Below are positions 8,522 to 17,702 of a stretch of DNA of 64,000 nucleotides, piece after piece; the first letter of the stretch is position 1, and the number at the start of each line of letters is the position of its first letter. The position numbers and the translations under genes were made by a program. The notes under the pieces were generated by a model, which did not search any database, was not told where the DNA came from, and worked only from the letters and a program-made list of their open reading frames with translations. Source of the DNA: Salinactinospora qingdaonensis (GTDB lineage Bacteria; Actinomycetota; Actinomycetes; Streptosporangiales; Streptosporangiaceae); NCBI RefSeq assembly GCF_039539445.1, contig NZ_BAABDD010000020.1, positions 29,851 to 93,850 of the forward strand. Reading direction: 5' to 3'.

Positions 8522-10413
8522 GGCCGGTCCGTGAACAGGGGCGGGAATGTGTCGTCGACGGGGACGACGAAGCGGCGGTCGAGGAAGCGGTTGCCGCGCT
8601 CGCAGGTGGTTTCGGAGACGAACAGGCACACGTGGCAGGCGGCGCCGTGCAGCAGGTCGCTGGGGCTGCGCGGCAGCCGTTCGGCGCACAGCGGGTCGGA
8701 GGAGCAGCGGCGCGCGTCGGCCATGGCGCGGCGCACCAGCCGCTCCAGGGAGTCGGGTTCGGCCAGCGAGACGAGTCCGCCCAGCGTGCCCTCGGCGTCG
8801 GGCACGGCGGTGTAGATGAGGATGCCGGCGCGGCCCTCGCCGGAGTAGATCTGCTCCGACAGGCTGGCGGAGTTGTAGCCGCACTCCAGCGCGACGGTGC
8901 GGATCAGCAGGTGGGAGAGGGTGTGTAGTGCGATGTAGCGCGGGCCGGGCCAGCCGCGCAGCGGGTCGAATTCGTCGAAGTTTTGAATCCGGCCGGAGTA
9001 GCGGTTGTAGCGGAACCGTTTGAACGCTTCCCGGTGCTCGCTCACCACGGCGGAGGTGGCGATCTTCTCTTCCCACTCGGTGATGAGGTCTTCGGGCACA
9101 CGCAGGAAGATGCCCTCGCCGCGGACCTCGCTGGCGGGCACCCAGGCGGGCTGGTCGCGCGCCAGTGGCGCGCTTTTGCCCGTGTCGGGGTCGTCGGGGT
9201 CGGGGGCCTCCAGCCGGGTGAAGCCCACCAGGGCGCGCACCTCGCGCAGCCGTTCGGCCTGCACGACGTCGGCGAACATGTCCGACAGCGCGGGCGGCAC
9301 GCCGTCGGGGTCGCGGCGCAGCGCGAAGTCCTCGGTGGGTTCGGGTGCGGGTGTGGCGGAGAAGATCTCCCACTCGGGGGTGCGCAGGTCCACGGGCGCG
9401 GTGGCGGCCGGCTGCGCCTCGGCCAGGCTCGCGCGGTGGGCTTCGATGGCCTGCCACACCTCCTCCAGCGGCCACTCTTTGAGCGGCGCGAACTTGGGCT
9501 GGGTGACGGCGAACTGCAACACCTCGAACGTTTTGACCTCGGCCAAGCCGTCCTCCCACACCTGCTCGACCTTGGCCCGTAGCGCGCTGGCCCCGGTGGG
9601 CGGCACGGCCAGTGCCGAGAGCACTTCGGGGAACCACTGGTTGGAGGCGCCCAGGATGAGGACCTTGGGCTCGGCATCGCACCCGTTGGGGTCGAAGGTT
9701 TCCAGATGGGGGTGGCGGCCCCGGCAGAGGGGCAGGTTCTGTTTGCCGCGCCAGCCCATCGCGTCGCTGATGGGCCGCTCGGTCTTGCAGGCGAGGCACC
9801 GCAGGGTGACGGCCGGTCCCTGGTTGCCGCCGTAGTCGGCCATCTGCAACAGGGGGTGGTCGACCTCCGGGCAGGCGCCGCCCTTGTGGACGAAGGGCAG
9901 GTAGGGGAAGTCGTCCAGGTGACCGTTGGTGCAGGCCAGCACGAACCGGGCCGCCACGGCGAGGGGCTTCTTGGACTTCTTGTAGCGGCAGGTGTCGTGG
10001 AAGAACCGCGCCTTGTCGGGTTTGCGGGGCAGGTCGTTCTCGAAGCCCCAGATACCGAAGTCGAGCGGGGCCAACTGGTGGCAGGCGGTGCAGCGCAGCC
10101 ACTGCGGGAACGGGATGGTGGGCACGCCCACCCGTGCGGCTGGGCCGCGGGGGTCCTGGTCGAGGCCGTCCAGCCACGGCGCGGGCCGCAGTTGGGTCAC
10201 CTCGGAACTCAGGCGATTGCTGACAGCTTGCAGCAGTCGCGGTTCGGATAGGGGGTTCCAGTCGGGCAGCGTGTCATAGCGCCAGTCGTCGGTGCCGCGC
10301 ACGAGCACGGCGAAGTTGGGCAGGTCGACGAGGGCGCCGATACCGCTGGTGAACATCAGGTGGCTGGGCCGCGCGCTGCCGACACGGCGGCGGTGCTGGG
10401 TGGTGGAGGCCAT
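8518..10413 (-). CDS. drmB: DISARM DrmB, DUF1998 protein
   Basis: 631-aa DUF1998 protein. The N-terminus has RVGSARPSHLMFTSGIGALVDLP and an internal zinc-ribbon-like segment (LRCTACHQLAPLDFG). The C-terminal DUF1998 part carries the expected Cys cluster: CSSDPLC, then HGAACHVC, then ETTCERGNRFLDR. DrmB works with the DrmA helicase in the core DISARM complex that blocks incoming DNA. The start ATG at 10413 overlaps the drmA stop (ATGA), and its own stop overlaps the drmC start, so the three are one operon. A longer frame upstream is drmA sequence read out of frame. Confidence 0.92.
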   Translation of the reverse strand: MASTTQHRRRVGSARPSHLMFTSGIGALVDLPNFAVLVRGTDDWRYDTLPDWNPLSEPRLLQAVSNRLSSEVTQLRPAPWLDGLDQDPRGPAARVGVPTIPFPQWLRCTACHQLAPLDFGIWGFENDLPRKPDKARFFHDTCRYKKSKKPLAVAARFVLACTNGHLDDFPYLPFVHKGGACPEVDHPLLQMADYGGNQGPAVTLRCLACKTERPISDAMGWRGKQNLPLCRGRHPHLETFDPNGCDAEPKVLILGASNQWFPEVLSALAVPPTGASALRAKVEQVWEDGLAEVKTFEVLQFAVTQPKFAPLKEWPLEEVWQAIEAHRASLAEAQPAATAPVDLRTPEWEIFSATPAPEPTEDFALRRDPDGVPPALSDMFADVVQAERLREVRALVGFTRLEAPDPDDPDTGKSAPLARDQPAWVPASEVRGEGIFLRVPEDLITEWEEKIATSAVVSEHREAFKRFRYNRYSGRIQNFDEFDPLRGWPGPRYIALHTLSHLLIRTVALECGYNSASLSEQIYSGEGRAGILIYTAVPDAEGTLGGLVSLAEPDSLERLVRRAMADARRCSSDPLCAERLPRSPSDLLHGAACHVCLFVSETTCERGNRFLDRRFVVPVDDTFPPLFTDRP

Positions 10414-13400
10414 CAGCGCTTCCTCTTCTTGGTGTTCTTGGCAGCTTCGAGGATCGAGTCGCCCATCTCGTCGGTGAGCGCGGAATCGTCGTCGGCGGCG
10501 GCGTCGCTGTCGGCGCCGTCCTGGCTCGGTGGGGCGAAGGACCACTCAGGGGCGCCGCGTACGGGGGTGAACAGTCCGGTGCCGGGCACCAGCAGGTTGA
10601 TCTCGTTCTCGGTCTCGCGCATCGACTGCGGAACGGTCAACTCCGACCAGTCGGCGCCCCCAGCGGAGGTGAGCAGGCCGCGCAACCGCTGCTTTCGGAA
10701 ACTGCCCCGCCGGTAACCCAGGCGGCTGGAGCCCTGTCTGGCCTTGTCCCACGTGTCTTTGACCGCTTCGATGCGTTCGGCGAGGTACTCGCGCCCGCGC
10801 GGCCCGGCCACGGCCTCGGCGCGCTCCAACAGCCGGCGGGTGACTTCCTCGACTTCGGCGGAGTCCAGCGGCACGTCGTGGGCGTCGGTGTTGCGGGAGA
10901 AACGCTCCTCGGCGTTGCGGACGGCGGCGACGAAGGTGGCGGCGGCGCCCCGGTCGAGGGAGCGGCGGGTGTAGGGCGTCACCGACAGCGCCTCGACCTG
11001 GCGGTAGAAGGTGGCGTGGTAGTGCTCGAAGTCCTCGAAGTGGGCGAGGTCGCGCGGGCGCGACCAGTTGTACAGCGTCACCACGAGACCGGGGCGGGCG
11101 GGGTCGCGGCCTACGCGCGAGGATGCCTGAATGTACTCGGCGGTGTTTTTGGGCTGTCCGGTGACCGTCATCAGGCCGAACCGGGAGACGTCCACGCCGA
11201 CTTGCAGCATCGAGGTGGCCAGCAGCACGTCCACCGGGGGCCGGCCGCCGGGGCGGTCGGGCAGGCGGGGGGTGCGTTTCTCGGCGCTGGCGGCGCGGAT
11301 CTCGTCGTTGACCGCCTTGCGCCGCACGGAGGTGTCGAAGCGCGGGTCGAAGCCGGTCTCCAGGTGGTTGAGCACACTGCTGATCTCGCCGGAGGACACT
11401 CGGGAGGTCAGCTCCTGGATGCTGAGCATGTGGGCACTGGAGACGAGCCGGTTCGACAGCCCTTTGGGGGTGCCGTGGCGGCGCACCCGGATGGTGACGT
11501 CGTCGTCGAGGTAGCGGCGCATGCCCGCCAGCTCGCGGGTGGAGTTGAAGTAGCCCACCAGGGTCATGTAGGGGTCGGCGGCGGCGCCGTAGGTGTCGAA
11601 CAGGGTCTGGGCGGCCAACAGCAGGCTCTCGGCGAGGCGGATCTCGGCCTGTTTGAGGCGGACGCCGTGGGCGCACAGCCCCAGGTAGCGCCGCCCGGGG
11701 GTGTGTTCGCTGACGGGCACCTGGCGGGAGAAGAAGGTGTCGCGCACGTTGAGCACCGGCGGTGGGAACACGGCGAGGTCGTGGGCGAAGATCCCCGCCA
11801 CCTGCTCGCGGGCGCGTTTGGTGGTGGCGGTGGAGGCCACGATCTTGGGGCCGGTCTCGACGCCGCCGGCGTGCCAGCGGCACAGTTCGGCCACGGCCGC
11901 CTCGAACTGGCCCACCACGGTGCCCAGCGCGCCCGAGATCAGGTGCAGCTCGTCTTGGATGATCAGGTCGGGTGGGCGTAGCCGGGTGACGGGCTCGCTG
12001 GTCGCGGCGGGCAGCGTGCCCTTGGCGTTGTGGCGGGAGCCGCAGTTGGTGTCGAGGTCGTCGTGGCGGTAGCCGTGGCGGGGGCAGCGCCGGCTGACCC
12101 GGCCGAAGAGGATGCCGGCGTAGCCGCGCCAGGGCAGTTGGGCGAGCTTGTCGACGGTGGCCACGAGCAGGCTGGGGGCGAGCCGGTAGATCTCCTCGTC
12201 GACGGTGAGGATGGGCAGCCCCTCGCGGGGCGAGCGCAGCTCGGAGAAGGGGCAGGCGTGCTGGCCTTCGGCGTTGGGGCAGTACAGCAGCACCCGCCGC
12301 AGGTCGTCGTCGGTGCGCAGGTCGCGCCAGGCGGCCAGCGCGGTGCCGCACCAGGGGCAGGCCAGGGTCTGTAGCACGGTGTCGTGGCTGCCCGATCCGG
12401 AGTCGCGGGCGTCGCTGACCTGCTGGGCGGCGTCGTCGTAGCGGTTGGGTGAAACCTTGCCGCCCACCCACAGTCCGATCCGAAACGGGGTGTCGCCCCA
12501 GCGGTGGTCGCCGGCGGCCACGGCGTCGCGGCGCAGCACCTCGGCGGCGCACACGAGTGCGGCGGCGCGCTGGAACTGTTGGGCGGTCAGCAGCCGCAGC
12601 GTGTAGCGCATGAGGACCGCGACCCCCGCCTCGCCGCTGCGGGCGTCCTCGCCGGTGCCGACGACGCCCTGTAGCCGCCGGATGGCGAAGGTGTAGGCGG
12701 CCAGGCCGAGGTACGCCTCGGTCTTACCGCCGCCGGTGGGAAAGAACAGCAGGTCGACGGTGGTGGCGCGGTCGGGGTGGGCGGGATCGGTCAGCGAGGG
12801 GAGGTTGAGCAGCACGAACGCGAGCTGGAAGGGGCGCCACGAGGCGGCTGCGGCGCCCCGGGCGAGGACGCGCCGCTGGGCCTCGGCGTAGTCGATGCCT
12901 TCGGTCTCGCGCAGTTGGGCGAGTTGGGTGTGGCGCCGCTGCAACGCCATGGCGCGGTTGGCGAAGCGGAACGCCGCCAGCGCCTCCTCGTGGTGGGCGG
13001 CGGCGGGGTCGGCCAGCAGCGCCACTCCGGCGCGGATGCGTTCGGCGGCTTGGCGCGCGGTGAAGACGGCGGCCTCGCCGGTGGGGCGCAGGTGGTCGGG
13101 CAGGTCGGCGAGGTCGGCGTCGCGGTCGTCGAGCCAGGCGGCGTAGCCGTCGGCCAGTGGCGCCAGTCCGGTCGCCAGGTCGGCGGGGGCGGCCTCGGCG
13201 AGGGTGTCCATCGACAGTTCGAGCCCGGCTAGGTAGGGGGAGTCGTCGACGGTGGGGGCGATGGTGGCGGGCACCTCGTAGGTGGGCACCCAGGTGGTGT
13301 GCAGCCGGTGGGCGCGGCGCCGGTCGGCGGCGACGTCGGCGTGGACGGCGACGTTGCGGCCGGCGGCGTAGCGTAGCTCATCCTGGTAGAGCAGCCGCAG

Positions 13401-14204
13401 GTGGCGCTCTTCGGTGTCGAGGTGGGGGTCGGCGCTCTCGCGCAGCGGGTCGTCGATGGGGACGAAGACGGCGTCGGCGCCGTCGAGGGCGGTGACGGTG
13501 AGGCGGGGTTGGAACAGCCAGGCGACGTCGCGGTTGGTGGAGGGCTCGTGCTGGGTGTTGACCAAGGTCAGCTCGACCACGCGCGCGCCGTCTTCGGTGC
13601 CGCGCCCGCCGGGGCGGACCTCGGCGCGCAGGTGCACGCCGGGCTGGTCGGGGGTGTCGACGGTGAGCGGGAGGCGCTGGGTGGCCGGGCCGTCCAGGCG
13701 TAGTTCGCGGGTGTGGTGCAGTGGCTCGCGCGACCACACGCTGCGCGGGGTGCCGTCTTCGTCGAGGGTCGTGGTCTTGTCGTAGCGGCCCCAGGTGGCG
13801 GTGACGTGGACCGCGTCGGTGCCGGCGGCCACGGCGAAGGACAGCCCCATCGAGGAGGCCCACAGCCGCCCCGCGTTTTGCGGGGTGAGCACGTCGGTGA
13901 GTTCGCTTTCCTCGCCGTCGCCGCCGGCCGAGATCTCGGCGTCGAGCCCTTCCTCGGGCGGGTCGAGGCTGGAGGTGGGCTCCTGTTTGGGGCCGAGGCG
14001 CCCGACCAGGTAGCGCTCCAGCGGCCCTTTGGCTTTGGGGGCGAACTCCTCGGTCTCGCCGCCCCACGGCCCGAGCAGGTCGCGGCGGACGAGGTCTTCC
14101 AGCTCCTCGCGCACCTGTCGGGAGGGCGCCTCGCGCAGGTTCAGCGGCACGTCCAGCACCGGGTGCCCGCCGTCGTGCGCCCCGCCGGTGTCCCGATCGG
14201 TCAT
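10413..14204 (-). CDS. drmA: DISARM DrmA helicase
   Basis: 1263-aa superfamily 2 helicase-like protein. Walker A is seen in FFPTGGGKTEAYLG (about residue 486), the DExH-type Walker B in LIIQDELHLISGALG (about 748), and the C-terminal helicase core in LLATSMLQVGVDVSRFGLM with QASSRVGRD. Length and motif order fit DrmA, the conserved helicase of all DISARM systems. The ATG at 14204 has GGAGGAG upstream; a start 24 bp earlier is less likely. In canonical class 1 DISARM, drmD and drmMI precede drmA; here they lie 18 kb upstream on the same strand, so this half must now have its own promoter within 14205-14430 or nearby. Confidence 0.93.
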   Translation of the reverse strand: MTDRDTGGAHDGGHPVLDVPLNLREAPSRQVREELEDLVRRDLLGPWGGETEEFAPKAKGPLERYLVGRLGPKQEPTSSLDPPEEGLDAEISAGGDGEESELTDVLTPQNAGRLWASSMGLSFAVAAGTDAVHVTATWGRYDKTTTLDEDGTPRSVWSREPLHHTRELRLDGPATQRLPLTVDTPDQPGVHLRAEVRPGGRGTEDGARVVELTLVNTQHEPSTNRDVAWLFQPRLTVTALDGADAVFVPIDDPLRESADPHLDTEERHLRLLYQDELRYAAGRNVAVHADVAADRRRAHRLHTTWVPTYEVPATIAPTVDDSPYLAGLELSMDTLAEAAPADLATGLAPLADGYAAWLDDRDADLADLPDHLRPTGEAAVFTARQAAERIRAGVALLADPAAAHHEEALAAFRFANRAMALQRRHTQLAQLRETEGIDYAEAQRRVLARGAAAASWRPFQLAFVLLNLPSLTDPAHPDRATTVDLLFFPTGGGKTEAYLGLAAYTFAIRRLQGVVGTGEDARSGEAGVAVLMRYTLRLLTAQQFQRAAALVCAAEVLRRDAVAAGDHRWGDTPFRIGLWVGGKVSPNRYDDAAQQVSDARDSGSGSHDTVLQTLACPWCGTALAAWRDLRTDDDLRRVLLYCPNAEGQHACPFSELRSPREGLPILTVDEEIYRLAPSLLVATVDKLAQLPWRGYAGILFGRVSRRCPRHGYRHDDLDTNCGSRHNAKGTLPAATSEPVTRLRPPDLIIQDELHLISGALGTVVGQFEAAVAELCRWHAGGVETGPKIVASTATTKRAREQVAGIFAHDLAVFPPPVLNVRDTFFSRQVPVSEHTPGRRYLGLCAHGVRLKQAEIRLAESLLLAAQTLFDTYGAAADPYMTLVGYFNSTRELAGMRRYLDDDVTIRVRRHGTPKGLSNRLVSSAHMLSIQELTSRVSSGEISSVLNHLETGFDPRFDTSVRRKAVNDEIRAASAEKRTPRLPDRPGGRPPVDVLLATSMLQVGVDVSRFGLMTVTGQPKNTAEYIQASSRVGRDPARPGLVVTLYNWSRPRDLAHFEDFEHYHATFYRQVEALSVTPYTRRSLDRGAAATFVAAVRNAEERFSRNTDAHDVPLDSAEVEEVTRRLLERAEAVAGPRGREYLAERIEAVKDTWDKARQGSSRLGYRRGSFRKQRLRGLLTSAGGADWSELTVPQSMRETENEINLLVPGTGLFTPVRGAPEWSFAPPSQDGADSDAAADDDSALTDEMGDSILEAAKNTKKRKR

Positions 14205-14255
14205 CGGCCTCTCCTCCAGTTCCCCCAACGGCTCCCGCGTTCAGCGCCTCAGCCT

Positions 14256-14451
14256 AGAGGCCCGCGGTGACACGGAAAGCCGCAACGGTCACACGGTGCG
14301 GGCCGCGCCGCGTCCACCTGGAGGGCTGCCCGATGGCCCGAGCGCGGTCGATAAGGGCGGCCGAGCGACAGATCTGAGATTTCCGCCGCGGCAATCTGGA
14401 TATGATCACCGCGGCAGATCCGAGATTTCTTGCCCGACAGATCTGATATTT
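14256..14451. repeat. Copy 2 of iteron-bearing repeat
   Basis: It starts with AGAGGCCCGCGGTGACAC like the copy at 4695. Four related units lie at exact 23-bp pitch: 14370 (AGATCTGAGATTT), 14393 (AATCTGGATAT), 14416 (AGATCCGAGATTT) and 14439 (AGATCTGATATTT). A single further unit lies at 15804-15816 on the other side of the ATPase gene. The array sits between the divergent drmA and ATPase genes, where a regulatory role is plausible. Confidence 0.75.
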
Positions 14452-15767
14452 CCCTGGACACGCGGTTGACTGACCAACACGGAGCAGCTCTCAAGCGGAA
14501 TCTGGAATCCGTCGTCTCACGACGTCTCGAACAGGAGCCCGTCGTGGTCGTCACCGGAGCCCGCACGGTCGGCAAGAGCACCCTGCTCGCCAACTACGCC
14601 AAAACACACGGCGTCGAGGTCACCGATCTCGACGATGTGGAGACCTTCCAGGTGGTCTCAGACAATCCGGCGACCTTCGTCTCGGGCAACGCCGAACCGG
14701 TGTGCATCGACGAGTTCCAGCACGCGCCGGAGTTGCTGTCGGCGATCAAGGCCGAACTCAACCGAGACCTCAGGCCGGGGCGCTACCTGCTCACCGGCTC
14801 CACCCGTTACGACATGCTTCCCCGAGCCAGCCAGTCTCTGACGGGACGGGTCCACGTCATGACCCTGTGGCCGCTGTCCCAAGGTGAACTGCGCGGCGAA
14901 CGGGAAACCTTCCTCGACCAGCTTCTCACCGCCCCCGAGAACCTTCTCGGGCCGACGAGGTCGACGTTCACCCGCGCCGACTACGAACAGGTGATCCTCG
15001 CCGGCGGGTTCCCCATCGCGGTCAACCGGTCGGCACCCGCCGACCGACGTCGATGGTTCAGCGACTTCGTCGAGCGGGTCATCGAACGCGACGTCATGGA
15101 GATCCGCCGGGTCCGGCAACGTGGTGCGCTGCCCACGGTACTTCGCGCTTTGGCCTCGCGTACCGGAGGCGTGCTCAACGCCAGCGCCATAGCCTCGGAC
15201 TTGGGGATGGAGGCGAGAACGGTTGGCGACTTCATCACCCTCCTGGAGTCGGTGTTCCTGGTCCACCGGCTGGAGGCGTTCAGCCGGACGCTGTCGACTC
15301 GGGTCGGCCGCTCTCCCAAGGTGCATCTGGTGGACAGCGGGCTCGCCTGCCACCTGATGGGCATCACCGAACGCAAGCTCGCCCGCCGCCGCCCCGCCAC
15401 CCTGACCGAGTTCGGCCACGCCGTGAAGACCTTCGTCGTCGACGAGATCCTCAAGCAGGGCGGCTGGGCGCAGGAGAGCGTGCGGTTCTCCCACTTGCGT
15501 ACCCGCGACCAGCATGAGGTGGACCTCGTCATCGAGACCGACGAGGGTCTGGTCGCGGGAATCGAGGTCAAGGCCGCGGAGAAGGTCTCCGACGCCGACT
15601 TCCGGGGGCTGCGGATGCTGCGTGACCGCCTCGGCGAGGACTTCATCGGCGGCGCGGTCATCAACATGGGGCGCTACCGCTACCAGTACGACGAACGGCT
15701 GTTCGTTTTTCCTCTCGACACCGTCTGGTCCAGCGAACCGATACGGGAGGCCGCGCCCGACTCGTGA
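14430..15767 (+). CDS. AAA ATPase with DUF4143
   Basis: About 445-aa ATPase of the AAA_14/DUF4143 class. Walker A is VTGARTVGKST (residues 42-51 of this frame), followed by CIDEFQHAPELL as Walker B and YLLTGSTRYDMLPRASQSLTG as the sensor region. The C-terminal DUF4143 part has VRFSHLRTRDQHEVDLVIE and VAGIEVKAAE, a PD-(D/E)XK-like DLVIE...EVK signature. Members are common in defence islands and near toxin-antitoxin genes, but their role is unclear. The start is uncertain: an in-frame stop at 14403 precedes only TTG/CTG candidates, none with a good ribosome site, and they lie inside the iterons. The N-terminus may be slightly eroded. Confidence 0.8.
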   Translation: MPDRSDISLDTRLTDQHGAALKRNLESVVSRRLEQEPVVVVTGARTVGKSTLLANYAKTHGVEVTDLDDVETFQVVSDNPATFVSGNAEPVCIDEFQHAPELLSAIKAELNRDLRPGRYLLTGSTRYDMLPRASQSLTGRVHVMTLWPLSQGELRGERETFLDQLLTAPENLLGPTRSTFTRADYEQVILAGGFPIAVNRSAPADRRRWFSDFVERVIERDVMEIRRVRQRGALPTVLRALASRTGGVLNASAIASDLGMEARTVGDFITLLESVFLVHRLEAFSRTLSTRVGRSPKVHLVDSGLACHLMGITERKLARRRPATLTEFGHAVKTFVVDEILKQGGWAQESVRFSHLRTRDQHEVDLVIETDEGLVAGIEVKAAEKVSDADFRGLRMLRDRLGEDFIGGAVINMGRYRYQYDERLFVFPLDTVWSSEPIREAAPDS

Positions 15768-15803
15768 CGATTACGTACCGCGCGTATTCGGCCGTACTGC
15801 GGC

Positions 15804-15816
15804 AGATCCGAGATTT
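15804..15816 (+). repeat. Single iteron unit downstream of the ATPase
   Basis: AGATCCGAGATTT within GCGGCAGATCC, identical to the best unit of the arrays at 4857 and 14416. It lies 37 bp after the ATPase stop codon, so the ATPase gene is bracketed by copies. Confidence 0.7.
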
Positions 15817-15956
15817 TTCCTCTTCGCGCCCGTCGCGCGCTGTCAGCCGTGGCCGGTGGCCCCGGCATTGTGAAGGGACGGGGAACCGTCGGCGGGGACA
15901 GCGCTCACGGGAAGTTCGGCTTACGACCAACGGTCACCGCTTCTCTCCGGGCGGCT

Positions 15957-16808
15957 CTATCCGTCTTCCGGATCGTTGGTCAGGGCATGGCGTGCACGCA
16001 CCACGAGTCGCTGGGCGGCCACGCCCCGAAGAGCCACCCGAGACAGCTTTGTGAATACCTGACGGTAGGGAGCGATCGCGTCGCGGTCGGTAAGGCACAA
16101 CTCGGCGCTGACCGTCTCGACCAGTACCCGGTCCTCGTCGAAGATCCAGAAACCGTGTGAAGGGACGACGTCCAACTCGGCATCTGTGGGCAGGATTCCG
16201 ATATCGAGCCGCGACCGTTTGATCGACTCCGCGATGCGGTCCACCTGCTCGACCATCACATCCGCGGGGCACAGACGCATCCGCAGTACCGGCTCCCAGA
16301 TGAGAATGTGGCATATGGGGTGCGGCTCGTTGAGAATACTCTGGCGCCGCATTCGCGCCCGGACGGCATTGTCGAGGTCATCAGGCGTGCTATGCAGCCG
16401 GATGCCGTGACGGATTATATACCGCGCGTACTCGGCCGTTTGGAGTAATCCAGGCACACACGCCGCCTCGAAAACGCGGATTCGCCGGGCACCGCGTTCT
16501 AGGTCACCGAACGCGGCCTGACGTGCCCCGGTACCGCCGGCGAGCTGACGGCGCCAACTCGCATAGTGGGTCTCCAGCGAACGCCGCTGGGCGAGGAGCC
16601 CATCGACTGCGCCGGGCTGTCCACACGCCTCACTCCAGGCGCGCAGATCATCCACGGTGGCGGTCTGCTTACCGTTTTCCAGTTTGGAGATCTTCGACGG
16701 ATGCCATCCCAAGCGCTGCGCAAGGGTGCGCCCAGACAGCCCTGTGTCGGCTCGAAGCTCACGCAACCGCACGCCCAGCGACACGCGAGCTGTCTGGTAA
16801 TCGGTCAT
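15957..16808 (-). CDS. XRE regulator with DUF5753 (Scr1 family)
   Basis: 283-aa transcriptional regulator. The N-terminal helix-turn-helix reads LRELRADTGLSGRTLAQRLGWHPSKISKLENGKQ. The remaining part is DUF5753, with the hallmark VFEAACVPGLLQTAEYARYI. Such Scr1-like proteins are abundant in actinomycetes, usually paired with a small partner gene. The ATG at 16808 overlaps the stop of the DUF6879 gene (ATGA). It is the last gene of a three-gene operon (small protein, DUF6879, XRE) that is a mirror image of the one at 20015-21691 across the microcin C-like genes. It may control them, but no operator was identified. Confidence 0.88.
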   Translation of the reverse strand: MTDYQTARVSLGVRLRELRADTGLSGRTLAQRLGWHPSKISKLENGKQTATVDDLRAWSEACGQPGAVDGLLAQRRSLETHYASWRRQLAGGTGARQAAFGDLERGARRIRVFEAACVPGLLQTAEYARYIIRHGIRLHSTPDDLDNAVRARMRRQSILNEPHPICHILIWEPVLRMRLCPADVMVEQVDRIAESIKRSRLDIGILPTDAELDVVPSHGFWIFDEDRVLVETVSAELCLTDRDAIAPYRQVFTKLSRVALRGVAAQRLVVRARHALTNDPEDG

Positions 16809-17332
16809 TCCACCCTTGTCGCCAGATACTCCTGGTAGGTGAGCGCATGATGCCACGCCGCGTCGCGCGCCTGCAATGCCGCCAGTACGGTATGCGGCTC
16901 TTCCGTCAGCGTGGCTCCGAGGAAACGGTCCCCGTCAAAACGCAGCCGGGCCACCGTACGACTGTCGAACACCCAGAAGTCGTAGTCCGGCAGGTGCGCC
17001 ACAACCGGGTGTTCCCGAGGCAGATACCTGATGTCCTCGCCCACGCCCAGGTTGTATGGGGTTCCCCACAACTCCCACCGCAGGTACTCCGACGGCGGGT
17101 CGTCGATGATGCGTACCCGCTCCATCCGCTTGCCGGTGGCTAACTCCTCGCGCACCATACGCAGCCAGGGCTTGAACCACTCGATCCCCGGATCTTTACC
17201 GGCCAGCCACTCCTGGAACGGCTGATCCTCGTCGAGTTTGCCGTAGTGGGTCCGCACCTCCAGCCGCCAAGCGGTATAGCGATACGCGCGGAACAGGTCC
17301 TCGAACTCCTCACCACTGACGAGATCAGACAT
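16805..17332 (-). CDS. DUF6879 family protein
   Basis: 175-aa protein of the actinobacterial DUF6879 type, function unknown. Visible features: FEDLFRAYRYTAWRLEVRTHY near the N-terminus, YLRWELWGTPYNLGVGEDIRYLPR in the centre and DYDFWVFDSRTVARL followed by a Trp/His-rich C-terminus. A paralogue lies at 20230-20775 and shares the order of these motifs (FRYSLFRLETLQRY, MRFELASYAPNVEAGEEVRVIP, SDFWLIDARQLWSM). It is translated between the small 66-aa gene (1 bp gap) and the XRE gene (ATGA overlap). Start at 17332 chosen for that spacing and the conserved N-terminus. Confidence 0.75.
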   Translation of the reverse strand: MSDLVSGEEFEDLFRAYRYTAWRLEVRTHYGKLDEDQPFQEWLAGKDPGIEWFKPWLRMVREELATGKRMERVRIIDDPPSEYLRWELWGTPYNLGVGEDIRYLPREHPVVAHLPDYDFWVFDSRTVARLRFDGDRFLGATLTEEPHTVLAALQARDAAWHHALTYQEYLATRVE

Positions 17333-17333
17333 G

Positions 17334-17534
17334 TCATTCCTTGGGGGCAAAGCGGGTGAGCAACTCACGGGGGACCACGACGAACTCCTCGCCAGGCAGG
17401 ACATTGGACAGTTGTGCCACAGCCTCGGCGTCGGTCAACCGGTATCCCTGGACCACGATGTCACCGTTGTCCGTCTCGTACAGCGTAGGGCATCCACCAT
17501 TCTGCGATGTCGTCCCGATATTGTGCAGCCTCAT
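17334..17534 (-). CDS. Small protein of XRE/DUF6879 module
   Basis: 66-aa protein with a good ribosome site (AGAGGAGGAAC before the ATG). Core pattern: GGCPTLYETDNGDIVVQGYRL, then SNVLPGEEFVVVPRELL. The 72-aa protein encoded at 20015-20233 has the same scheme (TGCQSVYLAENGMLAVQGLAM, ENVLPGENGVLIKPEIIL), so this is a conserved small-protein family linked to DUF6879 and XRE genes, in the position that DUF397 proteins hold in other Scr1 modules. Function unknown. First gene of its operon, divergent from the mccB-like gene. Confidence 0.72.
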   Translation of the reverse strand: MRLHNIGTTSQNGGCPTLYETDNGDIVVQGYRLTDAEAVAQLSNVLPGEEFVVVPRELLTRFAPKE

Positions 17535-17702
17535 GTTCCTCCTCTTCTTGGGATGGTTCTAGTCTCTCGATGCTCGACACGGTTCGCCAGAGTGCAGCAG
17601 CCATTGCATGAGCAATTCTGAGCAATCCTCTTCTCTCAGCCCACCGGATGCTTAGGCTGCGACTAAAGATATCTCTCCACCTTCACCGGAAAAGGGACTC
17701 CT

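Noticed and set aside
7775..10177. An 800-codon open frame running from drmC into drmB.
   Set aside because: Only the drmC part is protein-like; beyond 8521 it is an Arg/Pro-rich shadow of drmB, whose own frame carries the DUF1998 motifs.
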